Origin: Proteobacteria bacterium UBA981
GTDB taxonomy: Bacteria > Pseudomonadota > Gammaproteobacteria > Ga0077536
Assembly: GCA_002292285.1 (NCBI GenBank)
Contig: DBBP01000011.1
Coordinates: forward strand, 1-64,000
DNA: 64,000 bases
Direction: 5' to 3'
Part shown: one piece after another, positions 54,864 to 63,369 of the stretch
How the letters are laid out: each line of letters starts with the position of its first letter
Numbering within the stretch: the first letter of the stretch is position 1
Notes under the pieces: model-generated
What the model was told of the DNA's origin: nothing
The model's input: the letters and a program-made list of their open reading frames with translations, nothing else
The model's database searches: none
Made by a program: the position numbers and the translations under genes

Positions 54864-55304
54864 ATGCGGTGGACAGTTTACCTTTCCGGCGAAATTCACA
54901 GTGACTGGCGCGAACGGATAGCGGACGGTGTAGCGGCGCGTGGCTTACCCATAGACTTTAGTGCGCCGGTGACCGATCACGCCGCAAGTGACGCCGCCGG
55001 CGATATGCTGGGCAGTGAAGACACCGCTTTTTGGCGCGATCACAAGTCCTCCAAAGTCAACGCAATTCGAACGCGCACGCTGATTGAACGATGTGATGTG
55101 GCCGTTGTTCGCTTCGGTGATAAATACAAACAATGGAACGCTGCTTTTGATGCCGGATTTTGTGCGGCACTAGGTAAACCGTATATCACTTTGCACGATG
55201 CAGAGGTCGGACACGCACTAAAGGAAGTCGATGCGGCCGCCCTGGGGTGGGCACAGTCGACTGAACAGGTTGTCGAGTTACTGGCGTATGTCGCGCGGAG
55301 CTAA
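54864..55304 (+). CDS. YtoQ-family protein
   Basis: A 146-residue protein. WTVYLSGEIHSDWRE, FWRDHKSSKVNAIRTRTLI and KYKQWNAAFDAGFC match YtoQ, a family with a nucleoside-2-deoxyribosyltransferase-like fold. AGGAG precedes the ATG. Function is not known. Its stop is 6 nt from the convergent kinase gene. Confidence 0.9.
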   Translation: MRWTVYLSGEIHSDWRERIADGVAARGLPIDFSAPVTDHAASDAAGDMLGSEDTAFWRDHKSSKVNAIRTRTLIERCDVAVVRFGDKYKQWNAAFDAGFCAALGKPYITLHDAEVGHALKEVDAAALGWAQSTEQVVELLAYVARS

Positions 55305-55310
55305 AGACGC

Positions 55311-56816
55311 TTAGTGCGGTGGCGGCCTCATAGGCCGGTCGCGCGGCGCTCCGGGCCCACCCGGGATGCACGCGACGCCCCCGACAACTGCAAAACATTG
55401 CCCTGAGAGAACGCCCTGCGGCGCAGTAAATGAACATGCGTCGCCAATACCAAGTGACGCGCAAGCGTCGATGGCGAAAGACGGCGGTGGCGGTGGCGAC
55501 GGGCGACGCGAAAGCTCCCCCTGCTGTTCTGCGCTGGGCGGCCGCCCAGCAGGGACCGGCATTGGGGCGTTCTCTTCTATGTCTTGTGCGATTGCGCCCT
55601 CATTTCGCGGGCCGCGGCCAAATCGCGGGGTAATATCAGGTCTGTTTGGCTTGGGCGCAGACACTGGCGCGTTAACGGCAGTCGGTGGCTTTGATTCTTC
55701 CGGCCCAATCGACGTCCAGCCACCGAGCAGGAAGTACAGGCCGAGCACGGCAATTGTGGCGGCGGTAAGTGCCGCAATAAGCGGCACGCGGGATTTACTC
55801 GCTATGATCCCAGGTCGCCGGACGCTGCTGAGCGGCGCAGCGCCAGCCTCGATTGCGGCATCCAGTTCCGCGCGGAACTGCGCAACGGATTGTGGGCGCT
55901 CGTCAGGTTCAACGGCCAACGCGTGCGCTAGCGCCGCATTCAGCGCCGGTGTGATCGAAGCGTTGATCGACATCGCATCCTGTAGCGTATCTTCCGTTTT
56001 ACGTTCCAGGCCGTCCGGCGGGCGAACCGCAGTCAATGTGTAATACAAGGTCGCAGCAAACGCGTAAATGTCTGTCCACGGCCCCTGATGACTACGCCGC
56101 AGGTGCTGCTCATAGGGCGCAAAGCCCCGCGAGATGATCACCGACAAGCTCTGCGTCCCCTCCCCGAAGGCCTGTCGTGCAGCCCCGAAATCCAGCAAGA
56201 TTGGTACGCCAGCTTCAGTCAGATAAATGTTCGATGGCTTGATGTCGCGATGTAAGTACCCTTGCTCATGCACAGTGGCCAGTCCATCAAGAATCGGTAG
56301 CATCAACTCCAGCGCACGAGCCGGGGCTAAAACTTTTTTGTGGGTGATGAGGAACTCCACCAGCGACTCGCCGCGATAGTAATCCATAACCAGATAGCCG
56401 GTGCCGTTGGCAGTGAAGAAATCCCTGACGCGGGCGATATTCGGGTGGCTGAACTTGACCAGGATACGCGCCTCGCGGATGAACTCCTCAAGACCGGCCC
56501 GGAATATCTCGTCATCGTCGTGAGTGTGTGCGCTGACACTCACCTCGCCGGTATCGCGTCCCGCGATTTGAGCCGGTAAAAATTCTTTGATCGCAGCGGT
56601 ACTTTCGAGCACTACGTCGAAAGCGAGATAGGTGATTCCGTAACCACCGGGCTTGCCGAGCACCCGGCCAATATGGAAGCGCTCGCCCAAAAGTGTACCG
56701 AGCGGCAATGCCAGAGCATGTCGCTCTGTCGCAGCGTCAAAGCCGCATATCGTGCACCGGCCGGGACTGTCAATCGGTGCCATACAACCGGCACAGCGTT
56801 CGAATCGACTAGTCAC
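55311..56816 (-). CDS. transmembrane Ser/Thr protein kinase
   Basis: A 501-residue Hanks-type kinase with a GTG start. An N-terminal zinc ribbon (Cys8, 11, 21, 24) precedes a complete kinase domain (about 47-315: Lys77, HRD at 189-191, DFG at 209-211, activation segment SRGFAPYEQ). A transmembrane helix (about 345-366) leads to a periplasmic Pro-rich region and a small Cys-rich end (about 440-490: four Cys in a CxxxGxGDAC-type pattern). It could phosphorylate Thr motifs in the FHA proteins at 2.9 and 7.4 kb, but no direct link is visible. It is monocistronic. Confidence 0.92.
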   Translation of the reverse strand: MTSRFERCAGCMAPIDSPGRCTICGFDAATERHALALPLGTLLGERFHIGRVLGKPGGYGITYLAFDVVLESTAAIKEFLPAQIAGRDTGEVSVSAHTHDDDEIFRAGLEEFIREARILVKFSHPNIARVRDFFTANGTGYLVMDYYRGESLVEFLITHKKVLAPARALELMLPILDGLATVHEQGYLHRDIKPSNIYLTEAGVPILLDFGAARQAFGEGTQSLSVIISRGFAPYEQHLRRSHQGPWTDIYAFAATLYYTLTAVRPPDGLERKTEDTLQDAMSINASITPALNAALAHALAVEPDERPQSVAQFRAELDAAIEAGAAPLSSVRRPGIIASKSRVPLIAALTAATIAVLGLYFLLGGWTSIGPEESKPPTAVNAPVSAPKPNRPDITPRFGRGPRNEGAIAQDIEENAPMPVPAGRPPSAEQQGELSRRPSPPPPPSFAIDACASLGIGDACSFTAPQGVLSGQCFAVVGGVACIPGGPGAPRDRPMRPPPH

Positions 56817-56966
56817 GGTAAGGGTGCTGGTTACTCAATCGGATTTACTGCTCATCACCTTAGAGCTTGCCAAGCTGGGATGCGAGCACGATAACGCTTA
56901 CCGAGAACAATCATTGGTCAGCTGCCCAGCGCCTGCCGCAGCTGGTGCATAGTCAGCACGTGTTGA

Positions 56967-58046
56967 TCAATACCGCGCCATGACGTGGGTCGAAAAATCG
57001 CTGAATACGCGACGCGCTGAATCCATCGGTGGTAGCAAGGTAATCTCCTTCAGTCCGGCGCGCTCAGCCTCTTTGAGCGTCTCGATAATGGCATCGGGCT
57101 CACCGGCCAGGATCCATGTTTGTATCGCTTCGGGCGTAATAAATCGACGCTCCTCCGGGACCAGGTAAGAACAATGACCATCATGAATTTGCAAATAACG
57201 CTTGCTCTCGGCAGTCGACATTTTCGTCACATAAGCGCAGTACTCATCCCACAGATTGCGCACCAGTGGTGGTATAAACGAGTCATCACCACTTTGCTGC
57301 CAGTTCTCATAGCAATAATGCAATGCAGCGGCGACCTGCGAACCGCATTGCTCGATAACGCGCTCCGAGGTGAGTTTCTCTTCCGGCCCCAACACGACTG
57401 CCGTCGTTAATGCGGCGGTGTGGAAATCGTCGGATAAGGTTCGCCCAACCGCCTCAGCGCCGGTGGTCATGGCGGCAATGCTCATGGCGGCCATTTCCGG
57501 CGGTTCATTGAGCGCCGAGATTCGTCCATCGCCATAGGCGCCGGCCGCACGCAAAGCACCCGGTCCGTTTGCCGCAACCCAAATTGGAATCGGCTCTGCG
57601 ATGTCGATGAATTTTCGATCCAGGTGCAAAAATTTTATGTCGCGGGTTTCGTCACCGAGGCTGTAGCTCACTTCTTCGCCATGCAGCAACCCACGCACAA
57701 CGCGCAGGTATTCGCGGAACGCTTTCGGCTTCATGGGCTTCATACCCATTACACGCATGGCGGTATGGCCCGTACCCATGCCGAGGAAAATTCGTCCAGG
57801 AGCGAGGGCCGCTATGCTCGCGATGGAGTGCGCTGTAACCGGCGCAATGCGGGTCGGCGCTATCGATACGCCTGTACCCAGCTTGATGCGCGAAGTATTC
57901 GCCGCAGCCAAGGCTAACACCGCGTAGCAGTCAGACCAGATCATCTGTGAATCCGGTACCCAGCCGTGATCGTAACCGAGGTCCTCGGCGAGTTTCAGAA
58001 GCTGCCAATCCTTGATGTGGGTCGCAACCATGGCTCCAAATTTCAT
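56967..58046 (-). CDS. luciferase-like / F420-type oxidoreductase
   Basis: A 359-residue LLM-class enzyme. MKFGAMVATHIKDWQLLKLA, the YDHGWVPDSQ segment, and GRIFLGMGTGHTAMR match F420-dependent or FMN-dependent luciferase-like proteins. PIWVAANGPGALRAAG is the usual cofactor-side loop. It is followed on the same strand (leftward) by the kinase gene. Cofactor is uncertain. A second such gene lies at 32.9 kb. Confidence 0.88.
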   Translation of the reverse strand: MKFGAMVATHIKDWQLLKLAEDLGYDHGWVPDSQMIWSDCYAVLALAAANTSRIKLGTGVSIAPTRIAPVTAHSIASIAALAPGRIFLGMGTGHTAMRVMGMKPMKPKAFREYLRVVRGLLHGEEVSYSLGDETRDIKFLHLDRKFIDIAEPIPIWVAANGPGALRAAGAYGDGRISALNEPPEMAAMSIAAMTTGAEAVGRTLSDDFHTAALTTAVVLGPEEKLTSERVIEQCGSQVAAALHYCYENWQQSGDDSFIPPLVRNLWDEYCAYVTKMSTAESKRYLQIHDGHCSYLVPEERRFITPEAIQTWILAGEPDAIIETLKEAERAGLKEITLLPPMDSARRVFSDFSTHVMARY

Positions 58047-58184
58047 CTCACGTTCTCCGTTTACAGGCTAGGGAAAAATGACTGCGCCATCCGTTTATAG
58101 CGTCGCACGTTCGCTGAATTCTTCAACAATCGGTTAAGCAAGTCGGCAAATAGTGCGATCGGCGGCCGGTCACCGTGGGCGAGG

Positions 58185-59012
58185 TCAGCGATCGTGCCCA
58201 ATGGACAAGCACTCCTCGAACAACCATCGAAACTCGGCGAAGGTATCGACAATCGCGTCCGGCTTGTGCGGATGCTCGGCGGTACCGGGAAATATCTTTT
58301 CAAGCCACTCATGGTCCCAGCCTGCCCCGTTGAACAGCACCGATGTGATACCCGCGCGTTTCGCTGCGATGACATCGGTAGAACTGTCGCCGAGGTACCA
58401 ACAAGCCAGATCCGCAGGCTCTTTGAGAACCTCCAGCGCCTTGTAAATCGGTTCCGGGTTCGGCTTGCGGCGAGTACTGTCATCCCCACAAATGGTCACG
58501 GCAAACAAATCGCACCATGCCCCATCATCGAGCTTGGCCAATTCGTGTTCAAAAAACTCGCGCTCGCGGTTGGTCAGGATGCCAATCGTGACGTCGAATT
58601 CATTCAGCTCGCGCAGCAACGCCAATTCGCCGCCCTCGAATGCGTGGACTTCACCATAATGCCGTCGGTAGGCGCGGTTGAACGCTTCGTGAGCGGTGTG
58701 TTTCGCGTCCTCATCGTTGCCGAACAGAATCTCGAAAATATCGGTGCGTGAAATCTTACGTTCACGCTTAATGCGCGGATGCAGCTTCAAATGCTTGCTG
58801 ACATATTCAACGAGACGCGCATCTTCAGACGTTTTGCACAACGCCTAGGGCATGATGAGATGGTAAAGACCGAGCTCACGCAATCGCGGCAGCGTTTCGT
58901 CGACTGCCTCGTACATCGCATCAAGTGTATCGACCAGGGTGGCGTGCCAGTCGAACAACACGACACTAGGGGCGACAAGTTCGCGGGCGGCGTGGTCGAG
59001 GTCACGGATCAT
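58185..59012 (-). pseudogene. HAD-family hydrolase interrupted by an amber codon
   Basis: The frame runs from ATG at 59012 to 58185, but codon 56 is TAG (58845-58847). The 55 codons before it hold HAD motif I (VVLFDWHATLVDT). The 219 codons after it carry motifs II (ILTNRE), III (RRKPNPEP) and IV (YLGDSSTDVIAAKRAG). The frame is otherwise intact. A TTG just after the stop could restart translation, but the product would lack the nucleophile Asp. A single CAG-to-TAG change or a sequence error would explain it. It follows folE by 27 nt. Confidence 0.7.
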
Positions 59013-59039
59013 GTGGGGCTGGACACCTGGGAATGCCGA

Positions 59040-59594
59040 TTAGAAGGCGCGTCTCTGTCCGATGAGTTGCAGAAACTCGGAGCGGGTTCGATCGGACGTG
59101 AGAAAGGTGCCCAACATCGCCGAGGACACCATGCAGGAATTCTGTTTTTGCACGCCACGCATCATCATGCACAAATGGCTTGCCTCTACGACTACACCGA
59201 CACCGTGCGGCTGCACGGTTTCGAACACCGCTGTCGCTATCTCGTGAGTGAGTCGTTCCTGTATTTGCAGACGTCGCCCGAACATATCGCTAATCCGTGC
59301 CAGCTTGCTCACACCGACAACTTTTCCATCCGGGATGTAGCCGATATGGCAGCGACCGAAAAACGGCAGCATATGGTGTTCACACAAGCTGTAAATCTCG
59401 ATATCCCGAACAATCACCATCTCGCTTGATTCAGATTCGAACAAGGCGTCGTTCACGACTTCGTGCAAATCCTGATTCGCCCCCTGGGTCAGGAATTCCA
59501 GCGCTTTCGCTGCGCGAGCAGGGGTTTTCAGCAAGCCCTCGCGTTGCGGGTCTTCGCCGATGGCTTCAATAAGTTGCCGATAGAGGTCTTGCAT
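59040..59594 (-). CDS. folE: GTP cyclohydrolase I
   Basis: A 184-residue enzyme that makes 7,8-dihydroneopterin triphosphate from GTP, the first step of folate or methanopterin pterin synthesis. Zinc ligands are Cys71 and His74 in LCEHHMLPF and Cys142 in HLCMMMRG. The VSKLARISDMFGRRLQIQERL segment is canonical. It is the first gene of a short leftward set with the HAD gene. Confidence 0.97.
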   Translation of the reverse strand: MQDLYRQLIEAIGEDPQREGLLKTPARAAKALEFLTQGANQDLHEVVNDALFESESSEMVIVRDIEIYSLCEHHMLPFFGRCHIGYIPDGKVVGVSKLARISDMFGRRLQIQERLTHEIATAVFETVQPHGVGVVVEASHLCMMMRGVQKQNSCMVSSAMLGTFLTSDRTRSEFLQLIGQRRAF

Positions 59595-59741
59595 GTCGAT
59601 ATCCTATCACTAGGCACGTCGCTGGCGGAACTGATAGGTGCTCACCCTACCAACGGTGGTCAATTGTACGATGTCGAAAGTATGAGTGATTGGAGGTGCT
59701 GAGTCCGCCGCTGGAATTTCATCTGCGCAGCGAAACTGCCG

Positions 59742-60647
59742 TTATTTTTTCAATACCACATAGCCGTTCGCAATCACCGGAGCGCCGCTGTCGCTATCCA
59801 CTGCGAACGGCACTATGCGGCCGTTATTATCCTCAAGCGGCTCCCAGCTACGCTGCTGCAAAGTCGAGGGCAGTAACACCATACCGCGAAACTGCCCGCC
59901 GATACGGGTGACTTGATGCGGATCTCCGTCGGCAAACTGTCGCACAATTTCGGAGACAGCGAGCGCCAGGGTGGCACTGCCGTGCAAGATAATATCTGGC
60001 AGGCCAGCCTCTCTGGCGACCCTCACATCGGTATGAATCGGATTCCAGATGCGCGCGCATTCGGTGTATGTATGCGCCAGGCCGGCGGGCACCGCGAGTG
60101 GGCTTACCCGCGCAGTGGTAGTGGATAGCGAATGCATCACGTCGGGGCTGGCCGGTACGGCAGTTCGCGGGCTGTGGTCCGCCATGTCGCCGTTGCCGAC
60201 CGAGTTCAATTCAACGCCACGATACAGATTACTGCTGAACGTACGGCACACCAACTCAGCGTCCTGGTCGAGCGTATCGAAACACGTTGTCACCAACGCG
60301 CCCGGGCGGCGCGCCTCGATGCTAACGACGGTTGCGCGAGTTGACAGCCGATCACCCGGGCAAATGAGGCGGTAAACGTGGCAATCCTGGCTGGCATGCA
60401 CCCCGCGCGGAAACTCTTCGGCAGTAAGCCCGCGCTCGCGCAACTGATCGCGGGAAGCGAGTGCGACTGGCCATTCCGGACAAATCGCGAACAACGGATG
60501 GGCAACGACGCCGTCAGCCCGAGAAGTATCAACATACACCGCGTCGTGGTCACCAAGCGCGGCGCTGTACGCCATGGTCCAGCGCTCATCGACGGCATGT
60601 TCGATGGGGTCCGTGACAAGACCGATTGCGGCGGTGGTTAAAGGCAT
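59742..60647 (-). CDS. MaoC-type double-hotdog hydratase-like protein
   Basis: A 301-residue protein of two hotdog halves. The N-terminal half is FAS1/MaoC-N-like (DERWTMAYSAALGDHDAVYVD). The C-terminal half has the MaoC-like signature RIWNPIHTDVRVAREAGLPD followed by ILHGSATLALAV. This is the D-x-N-P-x-H active-site region of enoyl-CoA hydratase 2. Acyl-CoA hydration is likely. It stands before a gap of about 430 bases. Confidence 0.88.
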   Translation of the reverse strand: MPLTTAAIGLVTDPIEHAVDERWTMAYSAALGDHDAVYVDTSRADGVVAHPLFAICPEWPVALASRDQLRERGLTAEEFPRGVHASQDCHVYRLICPGDRLSTRATVVSIEARRPGALVTTCFDTLDQDAELVCRTFSSNLYRGVELNSVGNGDMADHSPRTAVPASPDVMHSLSTTTARVSPLAVPAGLAHTYTECARIWNPIHTDVRVAREAGLPDIILHGSATLALAVSEIVRQFADGDPHQVTRIGGQFRGMVLLPSTLQQRSWEPLEDNNGRIVPFAVDSDSGAPVIANGYVVLKK

Positions 60648-61077
60648 AGGGGCGACCTCGACAGTGGCGACAGCCTAGTGCTGTGCGCGCATCAATGTTT
60701 CAGGCCGTAGCGGCCGGACGTGTGCGTAAGCGGCCAATAACGCGGGGGTCGGTGCCACCGGCGACGATGCGGCCTTTACTACTGTTGTCGAAATCTGCCA
60801 TCTCCGCGCCCTCTAAATGCATTGCCGCCTGCCGCTGTGGAGCTCCGTATTATGGCAGCTCATCGCTGTCCGTCCAGAAGCTGCCAACACATCTGCGCTG
60901 GTCCACACCAGCGCCTTTCGAGGGAGTTGGGGCGCGCGGCTTCGCCACTCTTCTGACAGGCGCTGGTCGCGTTACAGCACGGTATGCGAGAATCGGAAAC
61001 ACTACCGCACGAGCCGGCTACCGACGCAATCGCTGCGGTGCGAGTTGCGCCCGGCGAACCTAGCAGGGATACCTTCA
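60648..61077. other. intergenic region with one possible micro-ORF
   Basis: About 430 bases divergent between the MaoC gene (minus) and the hydantoinase-type operon (plus). A 33-codon frame on the minus strand (60700-60801) starts with ATG after GCGGAG and encodes MADFDNSSKGRIVAGGTD... It is too short to call. Nothing else is recognised. Confidence 0.35.
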
Positions 61078-61305
61078 ATGAGTAATTTTTCTTTCCCGCG
61101 CCCCAGCGATCCGGCGCCTGTTCAGGTCCGTGAAGCAATCGCCGGCAGCTGTGACGCTTGCAGTGCCGAGGACCTCATGCGTTATCCGGTCCTCTCCGAG
61201 GGGGGCTGGTTCATGACCGTCAAATGCCAGTCCTGTCTGCACTCGCAAACACGCGAGAAGTGGACTCGCCTCGGCCATGTCGTACTCGCAACCGACAGCC
61301 TGTAA
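61078..61305 (+). CDS. small zinc-ribbon protein of the carboxylase/hydantoinase operon
   Basis: A 75-residue protein with two Cys pairs (SCDACSAED and KCQSCLHSQT), a zinc-ribbon-like arrangement. Its place directly before hydantoinase A and B genes suggests a small gamma-type subunit as in acetone or acetophenone carboxylases (inference; sequence similarity is only local). It is 28 nt before the next gene. Confidence 0.75.
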   Translation: MSNFSFPRPSDPAPVQVREAIAGSCDACSAEDLMRYPVLSEGGWFMTVKCQSCLHSQTREKWTRLGHVVLATDSL

Positions 61306-61333
61306 CAATGAATTTTAGTGAGGCGACCCAGTC

Positions 61334-63358
61334 ATGATGGCAGTTGATGTAGGCGGCACTTTTACGGATGTCGTGGCGGTGAAAGACGGACTCATCCACA
61401 CCGCTAAAGTATCCACCGATGTGCGCAACACTGATAAAAGCGTCGTAGCGGGCGCAGCGGAATTAGGGGTTGCGGGTATGCCGGTGTTTAACCACGCCAG
61501 CACCCACGGATTGAATGCGATCATCACACGTTCTTTGCCCAAAATCGGCTTTCTGACCACTGCCGGTCATCGCGACATTCCTGACATCGGTCGCACCTGG
61601 CGACCTACCGCAGCGCTCACGGACCCGAGTTGGCGGCGCACGTTCGGCGATGCTGGTCGACCACTGGTGCCACGATATCTGCGACGCGGCATTGTCGAAC
61701 GCATCAAAGCTGGTGGTGGCATTTTCACGGAACTGGACGAACAGCAGGCTCGGGCGGAATTGCAGGTACTCAAGCGCTGCAATGTGGAGGGCATTGCCAT
61801 TTGTCTGCTGCACGCCTACACCAACAACGTGCATGAGTTGCGGCTGCGGGAACTGGTGCACGAAGAGCTGGGTGATATTCCGTGTTCTGTTTCGAGCGAT
61901 ATTTCACCACTCGCCAAGGAATATGCACGCGCGTCGACCACGTTGGTGGATGTGTTTATGAAAATAATCTACGAGCAATACAGCCTGCGTCTCGACAGCG
62001 GCTTGCGTGAGCTTGGCTTTGACGGCCAACTCAATTTCGCCGACTGCACCGCGAATCTGATCCCCGCAGCGGACGCGATGCAGGCACCTTTCCAGGTGGT
62101 GTTCGCGGGACCGGCTGCTGGCACGGTCGGCAGCGCCCACTTCGGTGAACTCATTAGCAACGGGAATTTGCTGTGCGCGGATGTTGGCGGTACGTCTTGC
62201 GACATTTCACTGGTCACGAACGGTCAACCCTTTGTAAACACCACCTTCGAACTGGAACACGACTTAATCGTCAATGCCTTGTCGAACGACATCTCCAGTA
62301 TCGGTGCCGGCGGTGGCAGCATCGTTGCTGTATCACCCAGCGGTGACATTACTGTCGGACCGCAAAGTGCGGGCGCAGATCCGGGACCAGCTTGTTATGG
62401 GCGTGGTGGCAGAGCGCCGACCATGACCGACATCTGTCTGCTGGCGGGACTGCTCGATCCGGATGGCTTCGCGGGGGGCAAAATGAAGCTCGACACCGGG
62501 CTCGCCAAAACGGCCTTTGAGAACCTTCAAACGCCGCTGCCGTTCGCCACCCGAATCCGTTATGCGTGGGACATCGGCCTGAACAATGTCGCCGAGGGCA
62601 TATTTAATATCGCCATCAAACACGGCATTGATCCGCGCGACTACTCTCTCATGGCATTCGGCGCGGCCGGGCCGCTCTTGTTACCGGCACTGGCGGACAT
62701 GGTGAATGTGAAAAGTGTCATCATCCCGCCCCACCCCGGACTGTTTTCCGCGCTTGGCCTGCTCAGTGCCGACCAGGCTTACGGCATTAGTCAAAGTGCG
62801 TACACCATCTTGTCACCAGATAATGTCGTGGCCATTGCAGACATCTACGCGCGCATGGAAACTCGCCTGCGCGAACGCCTTGGCGCTAACCAGGATGTTG
62901 AAATTGTGCGCGCATTCGACGCCCAACTGGTCGGGCAGACATGGGAAACGCCGTTTGTGCCGGTGCCAGACGGGTCATTTACCGCTGCCACGATCACGAC
63001 CATGATCGAGAATTTCCATGTCGCGTACGCCGCGCGCAATGGCAATCGCTTCGACGCCATCCCGGTACAAGGCGTGACCTATCGTTTACGCGCAGTGGTG
63101 AAAACGGACAAGGTGAGTTACGCCACCCTGGCTAAGCGTGATGGTGAACCGTTGCGACCAGTTGGCACCAGCGTTTTACGACATGTCGCCGACGCCGAAG
63201 AGCTTGCGCAAATTTATGCGCGCGACGACTTGCGCGCTGGCGATGAAATCAAGGGGCCGGCGATTGTGCGCGAAGCGTTGTCGACGACCTATATTACCCA
63301 GAACCAGATCGGCCGTGTGGGACGATATGGGGAAATCAACATTCAGCGCAACGCGTAG
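61334..63358 (+). CDS. hydantoinase/oxoprolinase A-type subunit
   Basis: A 674-residue ATP-dependent subunit of the HyuA/acetone-carboxylase-beta family. The N-terminal phosphate-binding loop DVGGTFTDVVAV, the later GTVGSAHFG and DVGGTSCDISLV (second ASKHA loop), and ISSIGAGGGSIV are canonical. It forms a complex with the B-type subunit encoded 11 nt downstream. Substrate may be a cyclic amide, ketone or similar; the zinc-ribbon gene favours a carboxylase-like complex. Confidence 0.92.
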   Translation: MMAVDVGGTFTDVVAVKDGLIHTAKVSTDVRNTDKSVVAGAAELGVAGMPVFNHASTHGLNAIITRSLPKIGFLTTAGHRDIPDIGRTWRPTAALTDPSWRRTFGDAGRPLVPRYLRRGIVERIKAGGGIFTELDEQQARAELQVLKRCNVEGIAICLLHAYTNNVHELRLRELVHEELGDIPCSVSSDISPLAKEYARASTTLVDVFMKIIYEQYSLRLDSGLRELGFDGQLNFADCTANLIPAADAMQAPFQVVFAGPAAGTVGSAHFGELISNGNLLCADVGGTSCDISLVTNGQPFVNTTFELEHDLIVNALSNDISSIGAGGGSIVAVSPSGDITVGPQSAGADPGPACYGRGGRAPTMTDICLLAGLLDPDGFAGGKMKLDTGLAKTAFENLQTPLPFATRIRYAWDIGLNNVAEGIFNIAIKHGIDPRDYSLMAFGAAGPLLLPALADMVNVKSVIIPPHPGLFSALGLLSADQAYGISQSAYTILSPDNVVAIADIYARMETRLRERLGANQDVEIVRAFDAQLVGQTWETPFVPVPDGSFTAATITTMIENFHVAYAARNGNRFDAIPVQGVTYRLRAVVKTDKVSYATLAKRDGEPLRPVGTSVLRHVADAEELAQIYARDDLRAGDEIKGPAIVREALSTTYITQNQIGRVGRYGEINIQRNA

Positions 63359-63369
63359 GGAATGCGGTT

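Noticed and set aside
58845..58847. The TAG in the HAD gene as a pyrrolysine or reassigned codon
   Set aside because: Most genes here use normal stops and nothing else suggests amber recoding. A point mutation or error is simpler.
60700..60801. A 33-codon minus-strand micro-ORF with GCGGAG before ATG
   Set aside because: Too short and without recognisable homology; mentioned only in the gap entry.
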